Assembly (NCBI GenBank): GCA_937897005.1
Contig: CALCOQ010000063.1
Location: forward strand, 1-16,566
From: an uncultured euryarchaeote
Lineage (GTDB): Archaea; Thermoplasmatota; Poseidoniia; Poseidoniales; Poseidoniaceae
Direction: 5' to 3'
Length of the DNA: 16,566 nt
The translations under genes were made by a program, and so were the position numbers. The notes under the pieces are model-generated. The model was not told the DNA's origin. It worked only from the letters and a program-made list of their open reading frames with translations, and made no database searches. Below, one piece after another: positions 1-6,787 of this stretch (its first letter is position 1; every line of letters starts with the position of its first letter).

Positions 1-17
1 ACCGCTGAAGCGATTTT

Positions 18-332
18 TCATTCAGTGCGGGTGTTTGCGGTGATCCATTCCTCATACCCTTCATTCGCCCGTCCACCCAATCGTAGTACGCATGGTACTT
101 CGTATGGGTGTAGTTCGATGATTCGTTGTTCCAGTGCATCGCCCAGTTCGGGTCTGGTCTTGAGGAGGGAAACGAATTCATCTCCATGCTCATGCTCGCC
201 CTGCCAGATGAAGGAGGATTTCATTGGAAAGATGTTGGCACATGCTGCCAGCCCTTCTTCGATGAGTGTATCAGAGATGTTCTGGGCGGTCGCTTCGTCG
301 GGATGTGTCAGGTAGACGATGAGTAGGGCCAT
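18..332 (-). CDS. cutA: CutA1 family divalent-cation tolerance protein
   Basis: A 104-residue protein, the usual CutA1 length. It opens with the short beta strand and Thr-His-Pro-Asp of the family (LIVYLTHPDE, about residues 4-13), continues with the helix and the LAACANIFP segment (28-36), and ends with the conserved HPYEVPCVLRL stretch (75-85) before the terminal helix. CutA1 proteins are small trimeric cytoplasmic proteins with a ferredoxin-like fold, linked genetically to copper tolerance in E. coli; the molecular role in archaea is not settled. The ATG at 332 fits the start of the first beta strand, and no upstream Shine-Dalgarno site is visible. The gene is divergent from speD with about 83 bases between, so the two may have back-to-back promoters. 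Family assignment is firm; the function is only what is known for the family. Confidence 0.93.
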   Translation of the reverse strand: MALLIVYLTHPDEATAQNISDTLIEEGLAACANIFPMKSSFIWQGEHEHGDEFVSLLKTRPELGDALEQRIIELHPYEVPCVLRLGGRANEGYEEWITANTRTE

Positions 333-385
333 GTTGTGAAGTAGGCACTCTCTGTATCAAGGGTTGTCTTGGTCATAGGGAGCCG

Positions 386-393
386 TTGAAATA
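386..393 (+). promoter_or_regulatory. Possible TATA-like box for the speD transcript
   Basis: The A/T element TTGAAATA ends 22 bases before the speD ATG at 416. That is the distance expected if the archaeal transcript started at or next to the start codon (a leaderless mRNA). No Shine-Dalgarno site precedes the ATG, which agrees with this. A near-identical TTGAATA sits at almost the same distance before the surface-protein start at 3396. Assigned by eye from position and base composition only. Confidence 0.3.
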
Positions 394-415
394 GGCGTTT
401 CACCGGCTTGGCGTG

Positions 416-799
416 ATGACCGCGCCCGAAGCCCATGGCCGCCATGTCTATCTGGACTACTCCGATTTCCACCCACAGATAGATTTTCCAGGTGATTGGC
501 TCCTTTCGGTCATGCTTGAGGCTTCGAGAACAGCAGGGGTTCGAATCGTTCATTCACATGTCGAGAATTTCGATGGCGAGGCAAGTCCACCAGGCTTTGC
601 TGCAGTTGTATTGATCGATGAGAGCCATGTCAGCGCTCATTGTTATTCAGAGCAAGGTTGGTTGGCCATCGATGCATTCACCTGTGGGTCACACGAACCT
701 GAACTGATAATCGATCATATCGATGCAGCCATCCATGAACAGAGCCCAGATGTGGTGTTGATGAAGCGGCAGGAAGTGGAACGGTTTCTGCATGAGTAG
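416..799 (+). CDS. speD: S-adenosylmethionine decarboxylase proenzyme (prokaryotic short type)
   Basis: A 127-residue pyruvoyl-dependent enzyme that decarboxylates S-adenosylmethionine to supply the aminopropyl donor for polyamines. Numbering from the ATG at 416, the self-cleavage site is the E69-S70-H71 motif, where Ser70 becomes the pyruvoyl group. H75 and C90 (in DAFTCG) lie 5 and 20 residues after it, the same spacing as Ser63, His68 and Cys83 of the Thermotoga enzyme, so the catalytic set is intact. The conserved GRHVYLDY N-terminus is present. A GTG at 413 directly precedes the ATG and could be the start; no Shine-Dalgarno site helps to choose. The last eight bases overlap the start of the next gene, which strongly suggests co-transcription and a shared pathway. 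Family and function are confident; which aminopropyl acceptor is used is unknown, since no speE homologue is in the window. Confidence 0.93.
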   Translation: MTAPEAHGRHVYLDYSDFHPQIDFPGDWLLSVMLEASRTAGVRIVHSHVENFDGEASPPGFAAVVLIDESHVSAHCYSEQGWLAIDAFTCGSHEPELIIDHIDAAIHEQSPDVVLMKRQEVERFLHE

Positions 800-1706
800 T
801 GATGATATGAGGCGTTTCATCGAGGAGAATTTCCACAATTTCAATGCTGGAGAGTTGAAGAGTTGTGCTGAATCATTGTCCACCTTCTTGAGTTCAGGTG
901 GCCGCTTGATGGTGACTCTAGCTGGAGCCATGTCCACTGCAGGCATTGGAATTACACTGGCTCCGGCGATCAGGGCCGGTCTGGTTCATGCCATTTCATG
1001 TACCGGGGCCAATCTTGAGGAGGATCTGTTCAGAGTTCTGGGAGATGGGAATCAGCAGAGAATAGATTGGCGTGATCTCAACGCAGAAGACGAGATGGAA
1101 CTAGAGAACAGAGTCACCGACACCAGTATTCCCGAGCAGGTGATTCGTGATGTTGAAACTCAATTGGTCGAAGTCTGGCAGGACTCAAAGAGTTCGAAGC
1201 CTCCACACGAATACTTCTACCAGATACTTCCTGAGGATGATAGCAGTTGGTTATGCGCAGCCAGAGAGATGAGGATTCCTGTATTCACTCCTGGTTGGGC
1301 TGATAGTACGATGGGGAACATATTCTCCGCTCGACTCATCGATGGAACATTGCAGGATTCATCGGTGATCACAAACGACCTTGACCGGATGACTCAACTT
1401 GCTGATTGGTATCGTTCACAGAATACTCCGCTCGGTTTCCTGCAGGTCGGAGGAGGTATTGCTGGAGATTTCGCTGTCTGCGTGGTTCCGATGTTGCGTC
1501 AGGACTTGTTGGAAGATGTGCCAAGGTGGTCATGGTTTGCTCAGATCAGTGAGTCCCGTCCTTCATACGGCGGATATTCTGGAGCCCCACCGAATGAGAA
1601 GATCAGTTGGCAGAAACTTGGACCCGAAACTCCGCGCTTCGTGATAGAATCAGATGCCAGCATAGTATTGCCATTGTTGTTGCAGTATCTACTCGATGGG
1701 CAGTGA
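792..1706 (+). CDS. Deoxyhypusine synthase-like protein (bacterial-type subfamily)
   Basis: A 304-residue member of the deoxyhypusine synthase fold, which uses NAD to take an aminobutyl group from spermidine and pass it to an acceptor. The C-terminal active-site block is clear: SGAPPNEKISWQKL (263-276) matches the SGA-P-EA-SWGK motif, with K275 at the position of the catalytic lysine, followed by ESDASIVLPLL (286-296). The N-terminal part (AGAMSTAGIGITLA, then HAISCTGANLEEDL, about 44-79), the RVTDTSIPE stretch and GGGIAGDF (220-227) match, from memory, the bacterial 'deoxyhypusine synthase-like' group, not the eIF5A-modifying enzymes. In authentic enzymes a His-His pair follows GGG; here it is Asp-Phe. 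The ATG at 792 overlaps the speD stop, and the 3' end overlaps the convergent ureohydrolase gene by 18 bases. It could modify aIF5A, but a free polyamine acceptor (as in homospermidine-synthase-type reactions) seems at least as likely. Fold 0.95, exact reaction uncertain. Confidence 0.85.
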   Translation: MSSDDMRRFIEENFHNFNAGELKSCAESLSTFLSSGGRLMVTLAGAMSTAGIGITLAPAIRAGLVHAISCTGANLEEDLFRVLGDGNQQRIDWRDLNAEDEMELENRVTDTSIPEQVIRDVETQLVEVWQDSKSSKPPHEYFYQILPEDDSSWLCAAREMRIPVFTPGWADSTMGNIFSARLIDGTLQDSSVITNDLDRMTQLADWYRSQNTPLGFLQVGGGIAGDFAVCVVPMLRQDLLEDVPRWSWFAQISESRPSYGGYSGAPPNEKISWQKLGPETPRFVIESDASIVLPLLLQYLLDGQ

Positions 1707-2675
1707 GCGGAAGTAGTTGCACTCTTCTGCTTCTCTATTCTTGCCGCCAGCATCGGTTGGAAAACGTCCATCCAATCGCGCTCTGAGATGCCCGGCAAGC
1801 ACCCTCGTTGCCAACATGGCGGCAGTGAATTCAGTCAGTGGGCTTTCCTTCCCAGGGACTATCTCATTGACATCGGCTGAGATCACTCGTGCCTTGGAAT
1901 TTGAGAATAGAGTATCGATGGTTTCTACTGCATGCCACATGGAAAGACCCCCTGGAACAGGTGTTCCAGTGTCAGGCACCAATGAGCCGTCCATGCCGTC
2001 GATGTCAATGCTGAGGTGTACTGGTCCTTCTACCGATTCAAGTGCAGACAGCCATTCAAGCCATGCTCCTTGGCCAGCACAAGGACTCAAGATGTCGCTG
2101 GCGAACCATGTGGAGATACGCTCATCCGAGTCAATCCGCTCTGCTTCTTCACGAGAAAAGGCCCGTATTCCAACCTGCATCAAGCGTCCTATTCCTATAT
2201 CCAAGGCTCTTGCTGCTGCACAAGCGTGCGACCACTTCTCTCCATCAAGCTCCTGCCTGAGGTCTGCATGCGCATCTATCTGTACCACGGTCAATTCTTC
2301 AAGAGGTATTGGAACTGCTGCCAGAATTGGAGGAAGTATTCCATGCTCTCCACCAAGGACGATGGGAAAGCAATCCCCTGAGAACCAAGGTCGTAGATGG
2401 GCAGTCATGTTGTCCAGTTGTTCGAGCAATGTGTTTCCTTCTCCATTCCACGGTTCTGCAGTATGGAGCGATGCTCCAGCTGGGATATCCACAGGAAGAG
2501 AGGGGTCATACAGTTCCACCTGAGCAGAAGCACGGATACAGGCGGCAGGACCTTGAGCGGTTCCTTGGCCATAGGAAGTCGTCAGTTCATAGGGGAGTGA
2601 GATCATGACGATATCGACATCATCGCCTTTTTCAGGGAGGCCGAGGAAGTTACCCTCAACATGGCCGGGTTCCAT
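1689..2675 (-). CDS. speB: Agmatinase/ureohydrolase family protein
   Basis: A 328-residue binuclear-manganese ureohydrolase. Metal-ligand motifs are all present: GGEHG (H111), DAHAD (D134, H136, D138) and SIDIDGMD (D224, D226), followed by DTGTPVPGG (236-243) and E271 in the DVNEIVP motif. These enzymes split urea from guanidino compounds. The family includes agmatinase, arginase, formiminoglutamase and N1-aminopropylagmatine ureohydrolase, and motif reading alone does not separate them. Position beside speD favours a polyamine substrate: agmatine to putrescine, or aminopropylagmatine to spermidine. The ATG at 2675 is chosen because residues just after it lead directly into the first conserved strand (VDIVMISLPYE). 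Its 3' end overlaps the deoxyhypusine-synthase-like gene by 18 bases on the opposite strand. No Shine-Dalgarno site is visible. The symbol speB is by family and context. Confidence 0.88.
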   Translation of the reverse strand: MEPGHVEGNFLGLPEKGDDVDIVMISLPYELTTSYGQGTAQGPAACIRASAQVELYDPSLPVDIPAGASLHTAEPWNGEGNTLLEQLDNMTAHLRPWFSGDCFPIVLGGEHGILPPILAAVPIPLEELTVVQIDAHADLRQELDGEKWSHACAAARALDIGIGRLMQVGIRAFSREEAERIDSDERISTWFASDILSPCAGQGAWLEWLSALESVEGPVHLSIDIDGMDGSLVPDTGTPVPGGLSMWHAVETIDTLFSNSKARVISADVNEIVPGKESPLTEFTAAMLATRVLAGHLRARLDGRFPTDAGGKNREAEECNYFRSLPIE

Positions 2676-2840
2676 CGGACCGCCGCGGCGTTGTGTAGAA
2701 TTAAGCCCTTTCAGAGTGAAAAACTCCGAAAATAGTGTTTAATGGGCGGATTATTCATATAGCACCGTGTACAGAATAAAATACTGCGCAGCGATAGCCG
2801 ATTCCTCGGACCTTAGAGCCGGCGCACAGGAGGGAAGATG
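2676..2840. promoter_or_regulatory. Divergent intergenic promoter region
   Basis: This 165-base gap separates the ureohydrolase (-) from the small conserved gene (+) and must hold both promoters. For the minus strand, an A/T element around 2698-2705 (reads CTTAATTC on -) is centred about 26 bases before the ATG at 2675, as a leaderless archaeal transcript would need. For the plus strand, two A/T boxes are candidates: TTATTCATATA (2751-2761) and GAATAAAATA (2774-2783), which would give leaders of about 30-60 bases. The plus-strand gene has a good Shine-Dalgarno site (GGAGGG, 2829-2834), consistent with a leader. Boxes were picked by eye. Confidence 0.4.
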
Positions 2841-3263
2841 ATGGGAATGTCTCTACATGAACTCACAGAAGCGATTAGACAACACATAGATTCGGAAATG
2901 GAAGCGGACGTTGCTTCGGGTATGGCGGAGCATGCTCTAGGCTTTTTTGGCTTCTATGAGAGAATCATTGACAATGCCCTTGAGCCAACTGACCGAAACT
3001 TGTTCTACATGTTTCAGGATTATGATCTATTGACCACTGAATCTGAAGAGACAACGTTGTGGGATGGACGTGAATGGCGTATCCATTATTGGCGTTTCAA
3101 GCCAGAACTTCGCGATAAGGTACTCTCATACATGGATAGTACCAAGGAAGTGGTAGAGATTGATCCATTCTCAGACATCTATGGTGAGATCGGTGAGGTG
3201 GTATGGAATCGAGACGATGACATGCCTGCCAATCCAAATGCCTTCACCAATGATAGATGGTGA
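2841..3263 (+). CDS. Small conserved archaeal protein of unknown function (DUF6015-like)
   Basis: A 140-residue soluble acidic protein, no signal peptide or membrane segment. The N-terminal third is helical (LHELTEAIRQHIDSEM), followed by ALGFFGFYERIIDN and a short DRNLFYMFQDYDLL segment, then DGREWRIHYWRFK (about 74-86), which looks like the wing of a winged-helix or similar alpha/beta fold. From memory this pattern resembles the short archaeal family called DUF6015, but I could not check it and no function is known to me. The GGAGGG at 2829-2834 decides the start: the ATG at 2838 is only three bases away, while the one at 2841 has a normal six-base spacer, so 2841 is preferred. It stands alone between a divergent promoter region and a repeat/hairpin block that begins at its stop codon. 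Confidence 0.8.
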   Translation: MGMSLHELTEAIRQHIDSEMEADVASGMAEHALGFFGFYERIIDNALEPTDRNLFYMFQDYDLLTTESEETTLWDGREWRIHYWRFKPELRDKVLSYMDSTKEVVEIDPFSDIYGEIGEVVWNRDDDMPANPNAFTNDRW

Positions 3264-3277
3264 TTCTACAGAGAATC
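3262..3277 (+). terminator. Hairpin directly at the stop codon of the small conserved gene
   Basis: GATTCT (3262-3267) and AGAATC (3272-3277) are perfectly complementary around a four-base loop. The stem begins inside the TGA stop codon. There is no U-run after it, so it may act in mRNA 3'-end stability or termination, but the function is not shown by sequence. The right arm lies inside the first copy of the 26-base direct repeat. Confidence 0.3.
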
Positions 3278-3329
3278 ACGGACTTCATTCAACTGAAACT
3301 CAGGAGAATCACGGACTTCATTCAACTGA
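3271..3329 (+). repeat. Two direct copies of a 26-base repeat (period 33)
   Basis: An identical 26-base unit beginning GAGAATCACGG and ending TTCAACTGA occurs at 3271-3296 and again at 3304-3329, separated by seven bases (AACTCAG). A third, inverted and shortened copy (GTCAGTTGAAGTC, 3334-3346) follows at once. The block fills the gap between the small conserved gene and the surface-protein gene. Two copies are too few for a CRISPR array. It could be a duplicated regulator-binding site or a relic of slippage. Confidence 0.9.
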
Positions 3330-3346
3330 CAAAGTCAGTTGAAGTC
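3314..3346 (+). terminator. Stem-loop formed by the repeat and its inverted copy
   Basis: CAACTGAC (3323-3330) pairs perfectly with GTCAGTTG (3334-3341) around an AAA loop. The stem can continue through GACTTC (3314-3319) and GAAGTC (3341-3346) if four bases bulge out of the left arm. It is followed by TTAACATG and not by a U-run, so a classical terminator is uncertain; a protein-binding or RNA-processing site would fit as well. It lies about 50 bases before the surface-protein start. Confidence 0.45.
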
Positions 3347-3365
3347 TTAACATGAAACCGAACCT

Positions 3366-3372
3366 GTTGAAT
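3366..3372 (+). promoter_or_regulatory. Possible TATA-like box for the surface-protein gene
   Basis: TTGAATA lies 23 bases before the ATG at 3396 and resembles the TTGAAATA before speD in both sequence and distance. No Shine-Dalgarno site precedes the ATG, so a leaderless transcript is plausible. Evidence is position and similarity only. Confidence 0.3.
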
Positions 3373-3395
3373 AGGTCGCTTCCTTGTCAATATAC

Positions 3396-6300
3396 ATGGA
3401 GAAGCAGCGTATCAGCCTGTTGATTGCGGGATTGTTCCTTTCGGTAATGATGCTGCCAGTCATCGCTGCTGACTCCAGCGTTCCAGAGCATACGATAACG
3501 GTGGATTGGGGTGCAGTGGAGTGGGGCACAGAAGAGGAAGGGGGACTCGAGCAGCGTCATTCCTATCGATTTGAGTTTGATGATGCTCTCAATTCCACTG
3601 TTTCTGAATTCAGTGCCAATGTTTCTCATTTCGATTCTGAGGGCTCATTGTTGAATGAATCGAATTACTCTGTTGCAGAGATGGAATTCGTCAATGATCG
3701 AATTCTGCGGCTGGATATGCCCGACCAGTTATCCTTTGGAGATTCCATCAATATCGAGACTTTCTGGGACGGAGCGTCAAGTGGTGTTTCAAGAAACATC
3801 CAAGCGACGGTCTGGAATCAACCTCTGGCAGACCACTCGGTGACCATAACAACTGACTGGAATCTCAATCATAGCTATGAGGATGAGAATGGCTCTCAAC
3901 ACTATCTCTTACTGTTCAATGGTAGAGGATGGCAGGAGAGGCAGGGAGATATCCTGCATGCCTGGGAACTGGGAGATGGAATAGTCACCATCAATGAAGT
4001 CGGAGAGAATGAAACCACCTGGATCAATCTGACTCTGGATGAGATATGGAGGAATGAGACCACGGTTGATGGGGTCTTGCAGGCTCAGTATTTCAATGCC
4101 CAAGGTTGGGGTGATCTGGTCGTGGAGTTTTCCGATGACGAGATGGATTCCATGCGGGTCACTGCCGCTGTCTCGAATGCACAATTCAATCGCAGCACGG
4201 TGGATGGAATCATCTCTGAAGGTACCAAGTTGGAGGCAACAGGATACCTCAATGCCAGCAATGAAGATGAGGATGGCGAATTGTGGATGAATGGGACCGT
4301 TTCAATTCTGTATTTCGAGCGCTATGAAGTGGATGGAGTCATCGAGTATGATCTTGTTCAATTCGAAGGTTATGCAGATATGCAGATGGTGGATGGAGAA
4401 AACCGATTTGATATCGACATCTCTGAGATAGCGATGTATGAAGAATGGGAGGATGGTGAGCGTATCGGACAGAGAAATTCGATTCGTGGAGACGGCACTT
4501 TCGGATTCAAATCAGATGATGACGATGGAGATATCACCATCAATGGAACAGTGTATGACCTGCGTGACACCAGTGTGAATGGAGAGAAGACTGACCAGTA
4601 TTTCCATATGGATGGAACTTTCACTGGAGATGTTGATGGAACCTTTGGAGCAATCACCAGTATCGAGACCTCGGGCGAGTGGCAGAACCACAATGGGACG
4701 GACTATCCAGTCAATGTGATTCTGGAGGAAACATGGTTCAACCTGACAGGTTCTGGCGGCTTCGGTTTCGAGGGGGCTGGGCAGAATCACAACAGGTCCT
4801 GGAACTACGAGGTTCCATACATCGATTGGGATAACACCACCATCTACAGGAAATGGGAGAGTACTGGTTTCGATAATGATGAGGGTGATGAGTATCCCGA
4901 GGATTCACCGTTGCCCTCACCACCTACTCCACCTGAGACGGAAGATGGTCTTGGCGAGGTCAATCTAAGTCGTGAGACTGGACTTTCGCCTGTATCGTTA
5001 CAACCTGGAGACATGGTATCTCTTCTTGGCTCGGACCTTGTGAAACTGGATATTGTGGCTTCAGCCACCACCACCTCCACCAAGGATGGTCGTGTGTTCG
5101 ATGTCACCCAGTGGGCAGGTTTCTACTACAATGAGGAGGGTACATTGAGTGATGGGACCGCTATCGGTGAAGTGATCAACAAGGGCCCTCTTTCTGGCTT
5201 GATCTCCAGTGTCCAACGTCAATTGACCGTTCCAGCGGTGAATGATGAAGACGCGGTATTCACTGAGGTTCAGGTATTGGAGAGAATCAGTTACCCTTCT
5301 GTGGTTTCAGAAGGGGAGAACAGTGCTCCAAGTCTGGAAACGATATCCTTGCGCAGCAGTTTGGTCAATGAAAGAGGAACTTCGACCTATCTTGAGGTCA
5401 GCATCTTGGATCCAGATTGGAACACCATCTCGGTTGTTGCCAACCTCAGCTCTCTTGGTCTTGGTACTGTGCAGTTGGGTGACGAAGGACTGGATGGAGA
5501 TTTGACGATACACGATGATGTATGGACCACTCAAATTTCAGTTCCGGGAATTGAACATGGTGACTTGCCAGTGTCGGTCACAGTAACTGATACCTGGGGT
5601 GCTACAGATAGCATGAATGGAACCTTGGAAGTATTCAATCAGGCCCCTCGATTGAGTGAATGGGAACATGCACCATCACAGGCTTTCCGCGGTGAGATAC
5701 TCATTGTCAATGCAAGAGTCGATGATGGTAATGGTGTAGCCAGAGTGGCTGTCGATATGCGTGACCATGGTGGAGATTTACATGATTTGAGTCTCAATAT
5801 CGGTAATCAGAAATGGACTGGAGAGATTCTAGTTCCAGAAGGTATGCATCCCGGAGAACAGGCTCTGAAGGTTTTCATGGAAGATGACGACGGGGCATCG
5901 ATAATAGTCACATCTACACAGAGTCAGGATTCTCATTATCTGAGTGGCCCAGATGATGAGGCCATACGGATCCAGATCATGAATCAGGGTCCAATATTGG
6001 AAAGTCCTGCAACAACACCTGATGAGATAGAACAGGTTGAGAAGGATGGTGACGAGAAATCATACACGGTCACAGTTCATGTTTCGGACCCAGATGATAT
6101 CAGATGGGTCAAGGTCAAGTTAGGAGCTCTTGCTGCGATTGGACAACAAGATACATTCCTGCTTATGTATGACAATGGAGAGAATGGAGACCTGACTGCT
6201 GGAGATGGAATTTACAGTCTTTCTTTCGAGAGTCGAAGAGGAGTTCCTCTCGGTACTCATCCGATTACTTTCAAGGCTGAAGATGATTATGGAGCAGAAG

Positions 6301-6533
6301 AATACAATGATGAATTCGTCATCAAAGTGGTTGAGGCTCAGGGCGAGACCTTGGATGCGGATCAGGTTTTCAGTTTCGTTGACGACCCTGAGGTCATTCT
6401 GTGGGTGATTGGAATACTTCTGTTCATGGCCATTCCTTCGGCGGCGGTCCTCGCCTTGCGCAAACGTAAGCAGAACAAAGAGAATCCGTGGAGCGGAAAG
6501 CAGCAGGATGACGATTCCTGGGGTAACCAATGA
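3396..6533 (+). CDS. Large exported cell-surface protein with Ig-like repeats and C-terminal anchor
   Basis: A 1045-residue protein with a typical export layout. Residues 1-26 are a signal peptide (MEKQR, then a hydrophobic core, cleavage near VIAA-DSS). Residues 1000-1021 form a transmembrane anchor followed by a basic tail (RKRKQ), so the bulk faces outside. The first half is acidic and beta-rich, with about twenty N-x-S/T glycosylation sequons over the whole protein, most of them here. A proline-rich linker lies near 498-515. Three Ig/cadherin-like modules follow, at roughly 648-745, 750-863 and 865-983; the first and third carry a related acidic loop (LGDEGLDGDLTIHDD and NGENGDLTAGDGIYS) that could bind calcium. 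The ATG at 3396 is preferred over an in-frame TTG at 3384 because it starts the signal peptide. Likely an S-layer-associated, adhesion or envelope protein; no enzymatic motif was seen and the ligand is unknown. Confidence 0.85.
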   Translation: MEKQRISLLIAGLFLSVMMLPVIAADSSVPEHTITVDWGAVEWGTEEEGGLEQRHSYRFEFDDALNSTVSEFSANVSHFDSEGSLLNESNYSVAEMEFVNDRILRLDMPDQLSFGDSINIETFWDGASSGVSRNIQATVWNQPLADHSVTITTDWNLNHSYEDENGSQHYLLLFNGRGWQERQGDILHAWELGDGIVTINEVGENETTWINLTLDEIWRNETTVDGVLQAQYFNAQGWGDLVVEFSDDEMDSMRVTAAVSNAQFNRSTVDGIISEGTKLEATGYLNASNEDEDGELWMNGTVSILYFERYEVDGVIEYDLVQFEGYADMQMVDGENRFDIDISEIAMYEEWEDGERIGQRNSIRGDGTFGFKSDDDDGDITINGTVYDLRDTSVNGEKTDQYFHMDGTFTGDVDGTFGAITSIETSGEWQNHNGTDYPVNVILEETWFNLTGSGGFGFEGAGQNHNRSWNYEVPYIDWDNTTIYRKWESTGFDNDEGDEYPEDSPLPSPPTPPETEDGLGEVNLSRETGLSPVSLQPGDMVSLLGSDLVKLDIVASATTTSTKDGRVFDVTQWAGFYYNEEGTLSDGTAIGEVINKGPLSGLISSVQRQLTVPAVNDEDAVFTEVQVLERISYPSVVSEGENSAPSLETISLRSSLVNERGTSTYLEVSILDPDWNTISVVANLSSLGLGTVQLGDEGLDGDLTIHDDVWTTQISVPGIEHGDLPVSVTVTDTWGATDSMNGTLEVFNQAPRLSEWEHAPSQAFRGEILIVNARVDDGNGVARVAVDMRDHGGDLHDLSLNIGNQKWTGEILVPEGMHPGEQALKVFMEDDDGASIIVTSTQSQDSHYLSGPDDEAIRIQIMNQGPILESPATTPDEIEQVEKDGDEKSYTVTVHVSDPDDIRWVKVKLGALAAIGQQDTFLLMYDNGENGDLTAGDGIYSLSFESRRGVPLGTHPITFKAEDDYGAEEYNDEFVIKVVEAQGETLDADQVFSFVDDPEVILWVIGILLFMAIPSAAVLALRKRKQNKENPWSGKQQDDDSWGNQ

Positions 6534-6700
6534 CGGAACCCCTCCAACACCTTCGGATTACCCGGTTGGGGCGTATGGCCGGGAGTCATTTGATGGGACC
6601 GCCCAAAACAGCATCGAGCGATTAAGGGGTCGCGATTCGGTCGAAAAAACGCTTCCTTAGCGGTCCCGAATTGGGGTCGCAGTATAGCGTTTCAACCGGA
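6534..6700. other. Intergenic spacer between surface-protein gene and tRNA-Gly
   Basis: A 167-base gap between a plus-strand gene end and a minus-strand tRNA 3' end. Short open frames here show no protein-like pattern. The octamer GGGGTCGC occurs twice (6626-6633 and 6673-6680), and GGTCCC/GGGGTC (6662-6678) can form a weak stem with two G-U pairs. Apart from the T-run noted separately I see no recognisable RNA gene. Confidence 0.5.
6644..6649 (-). terminator. T6 run, possible terminator downstream of tRNA-Gly
   Basis: On the minus strand six consecutive T residues (AAGCGTTTTTTCGAC) occur about 50 bases after the tRNA 3' end. Archaeal RNA polymerase can stop at U-runs without a hairpin. This is the only such run in the spacer, and it is oriented to end the phosphatase-tRNA transcript. 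Confidence 0.35.
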
Positions 6701-6772
6701 TGCGAGCGCCGAGATTTGAACTCGGGTTCAAGCGTTGGCAACGCTCGGTGATAACCACTACACTACGCTCGC
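6701..6772 (-). tRNA. tRNA-Gly (anticodon GCC)
   Basis: A 72-base cloverleaf folds without an intron on the minus strand. The acceptor stem GCGAGCG/CGCTCGC has seven perfect pairs, followed by discriminator A. T8-A9 are present. The D arm has a three-pair stem (GTG/CAC) with the GTGGTTAT loop. The anticodon stem GAGCG/CGCTT holds the loop TTGCCAA, giving anticodon GCC. A four-base variable loop and a perfect T arm (CCGAG-TTCAAAT-CTCGG) complete it. C35, C36 and A73 agree with glycine identity. The CCA end is not encoded: the genomic bases after A73 are TCC. It starts 15 bases after the arsenate-reductase-like gene on the same strand and may be processed from a common transcript. Confidence 0.95.
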
Positions 6773-6787
6773 AGAACGACACCGCCA

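Noticed and set aside
1717..2523. A 268-codon plus-strand open frame.
   Set aside because: It is the shadow of the ureohydrolase gene on the opposite strand; its product is Ser/Pro-rich with no domain pattern, while the minus strand has all metal-binding motifs.
3271..3329. A possible CRISPR array.
   Set aside because: Only two repeats with a seven-base spacer and no cas genes; the spacing is far too short.
3160..3342. A 60-codon frame ending in repeated NHGLHST.
   Set aside because: The repeat is a translation of the intergenic 26-base DNA repeat; the frame overlaps the conserved gene and has no start signal.
4160..4184. A minus-strand frame beginning MCIRDS, resembling translated Nextera adapter.
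   Set aside because: The underlying bases differ from the transposase adapter at several positions, and the plus-strand surface-protein frame runs through without a break. It is a coincidence inside a real gene.
6600..6700. A small structured RNA next to tRNA-Gly (two GGGGTCGC octamers, weak stem).
   Set aside because: The stem relies on G-U pairs, and no pattern of RNase P, SRP, box C/D or H/ACA RNA was recognisable.
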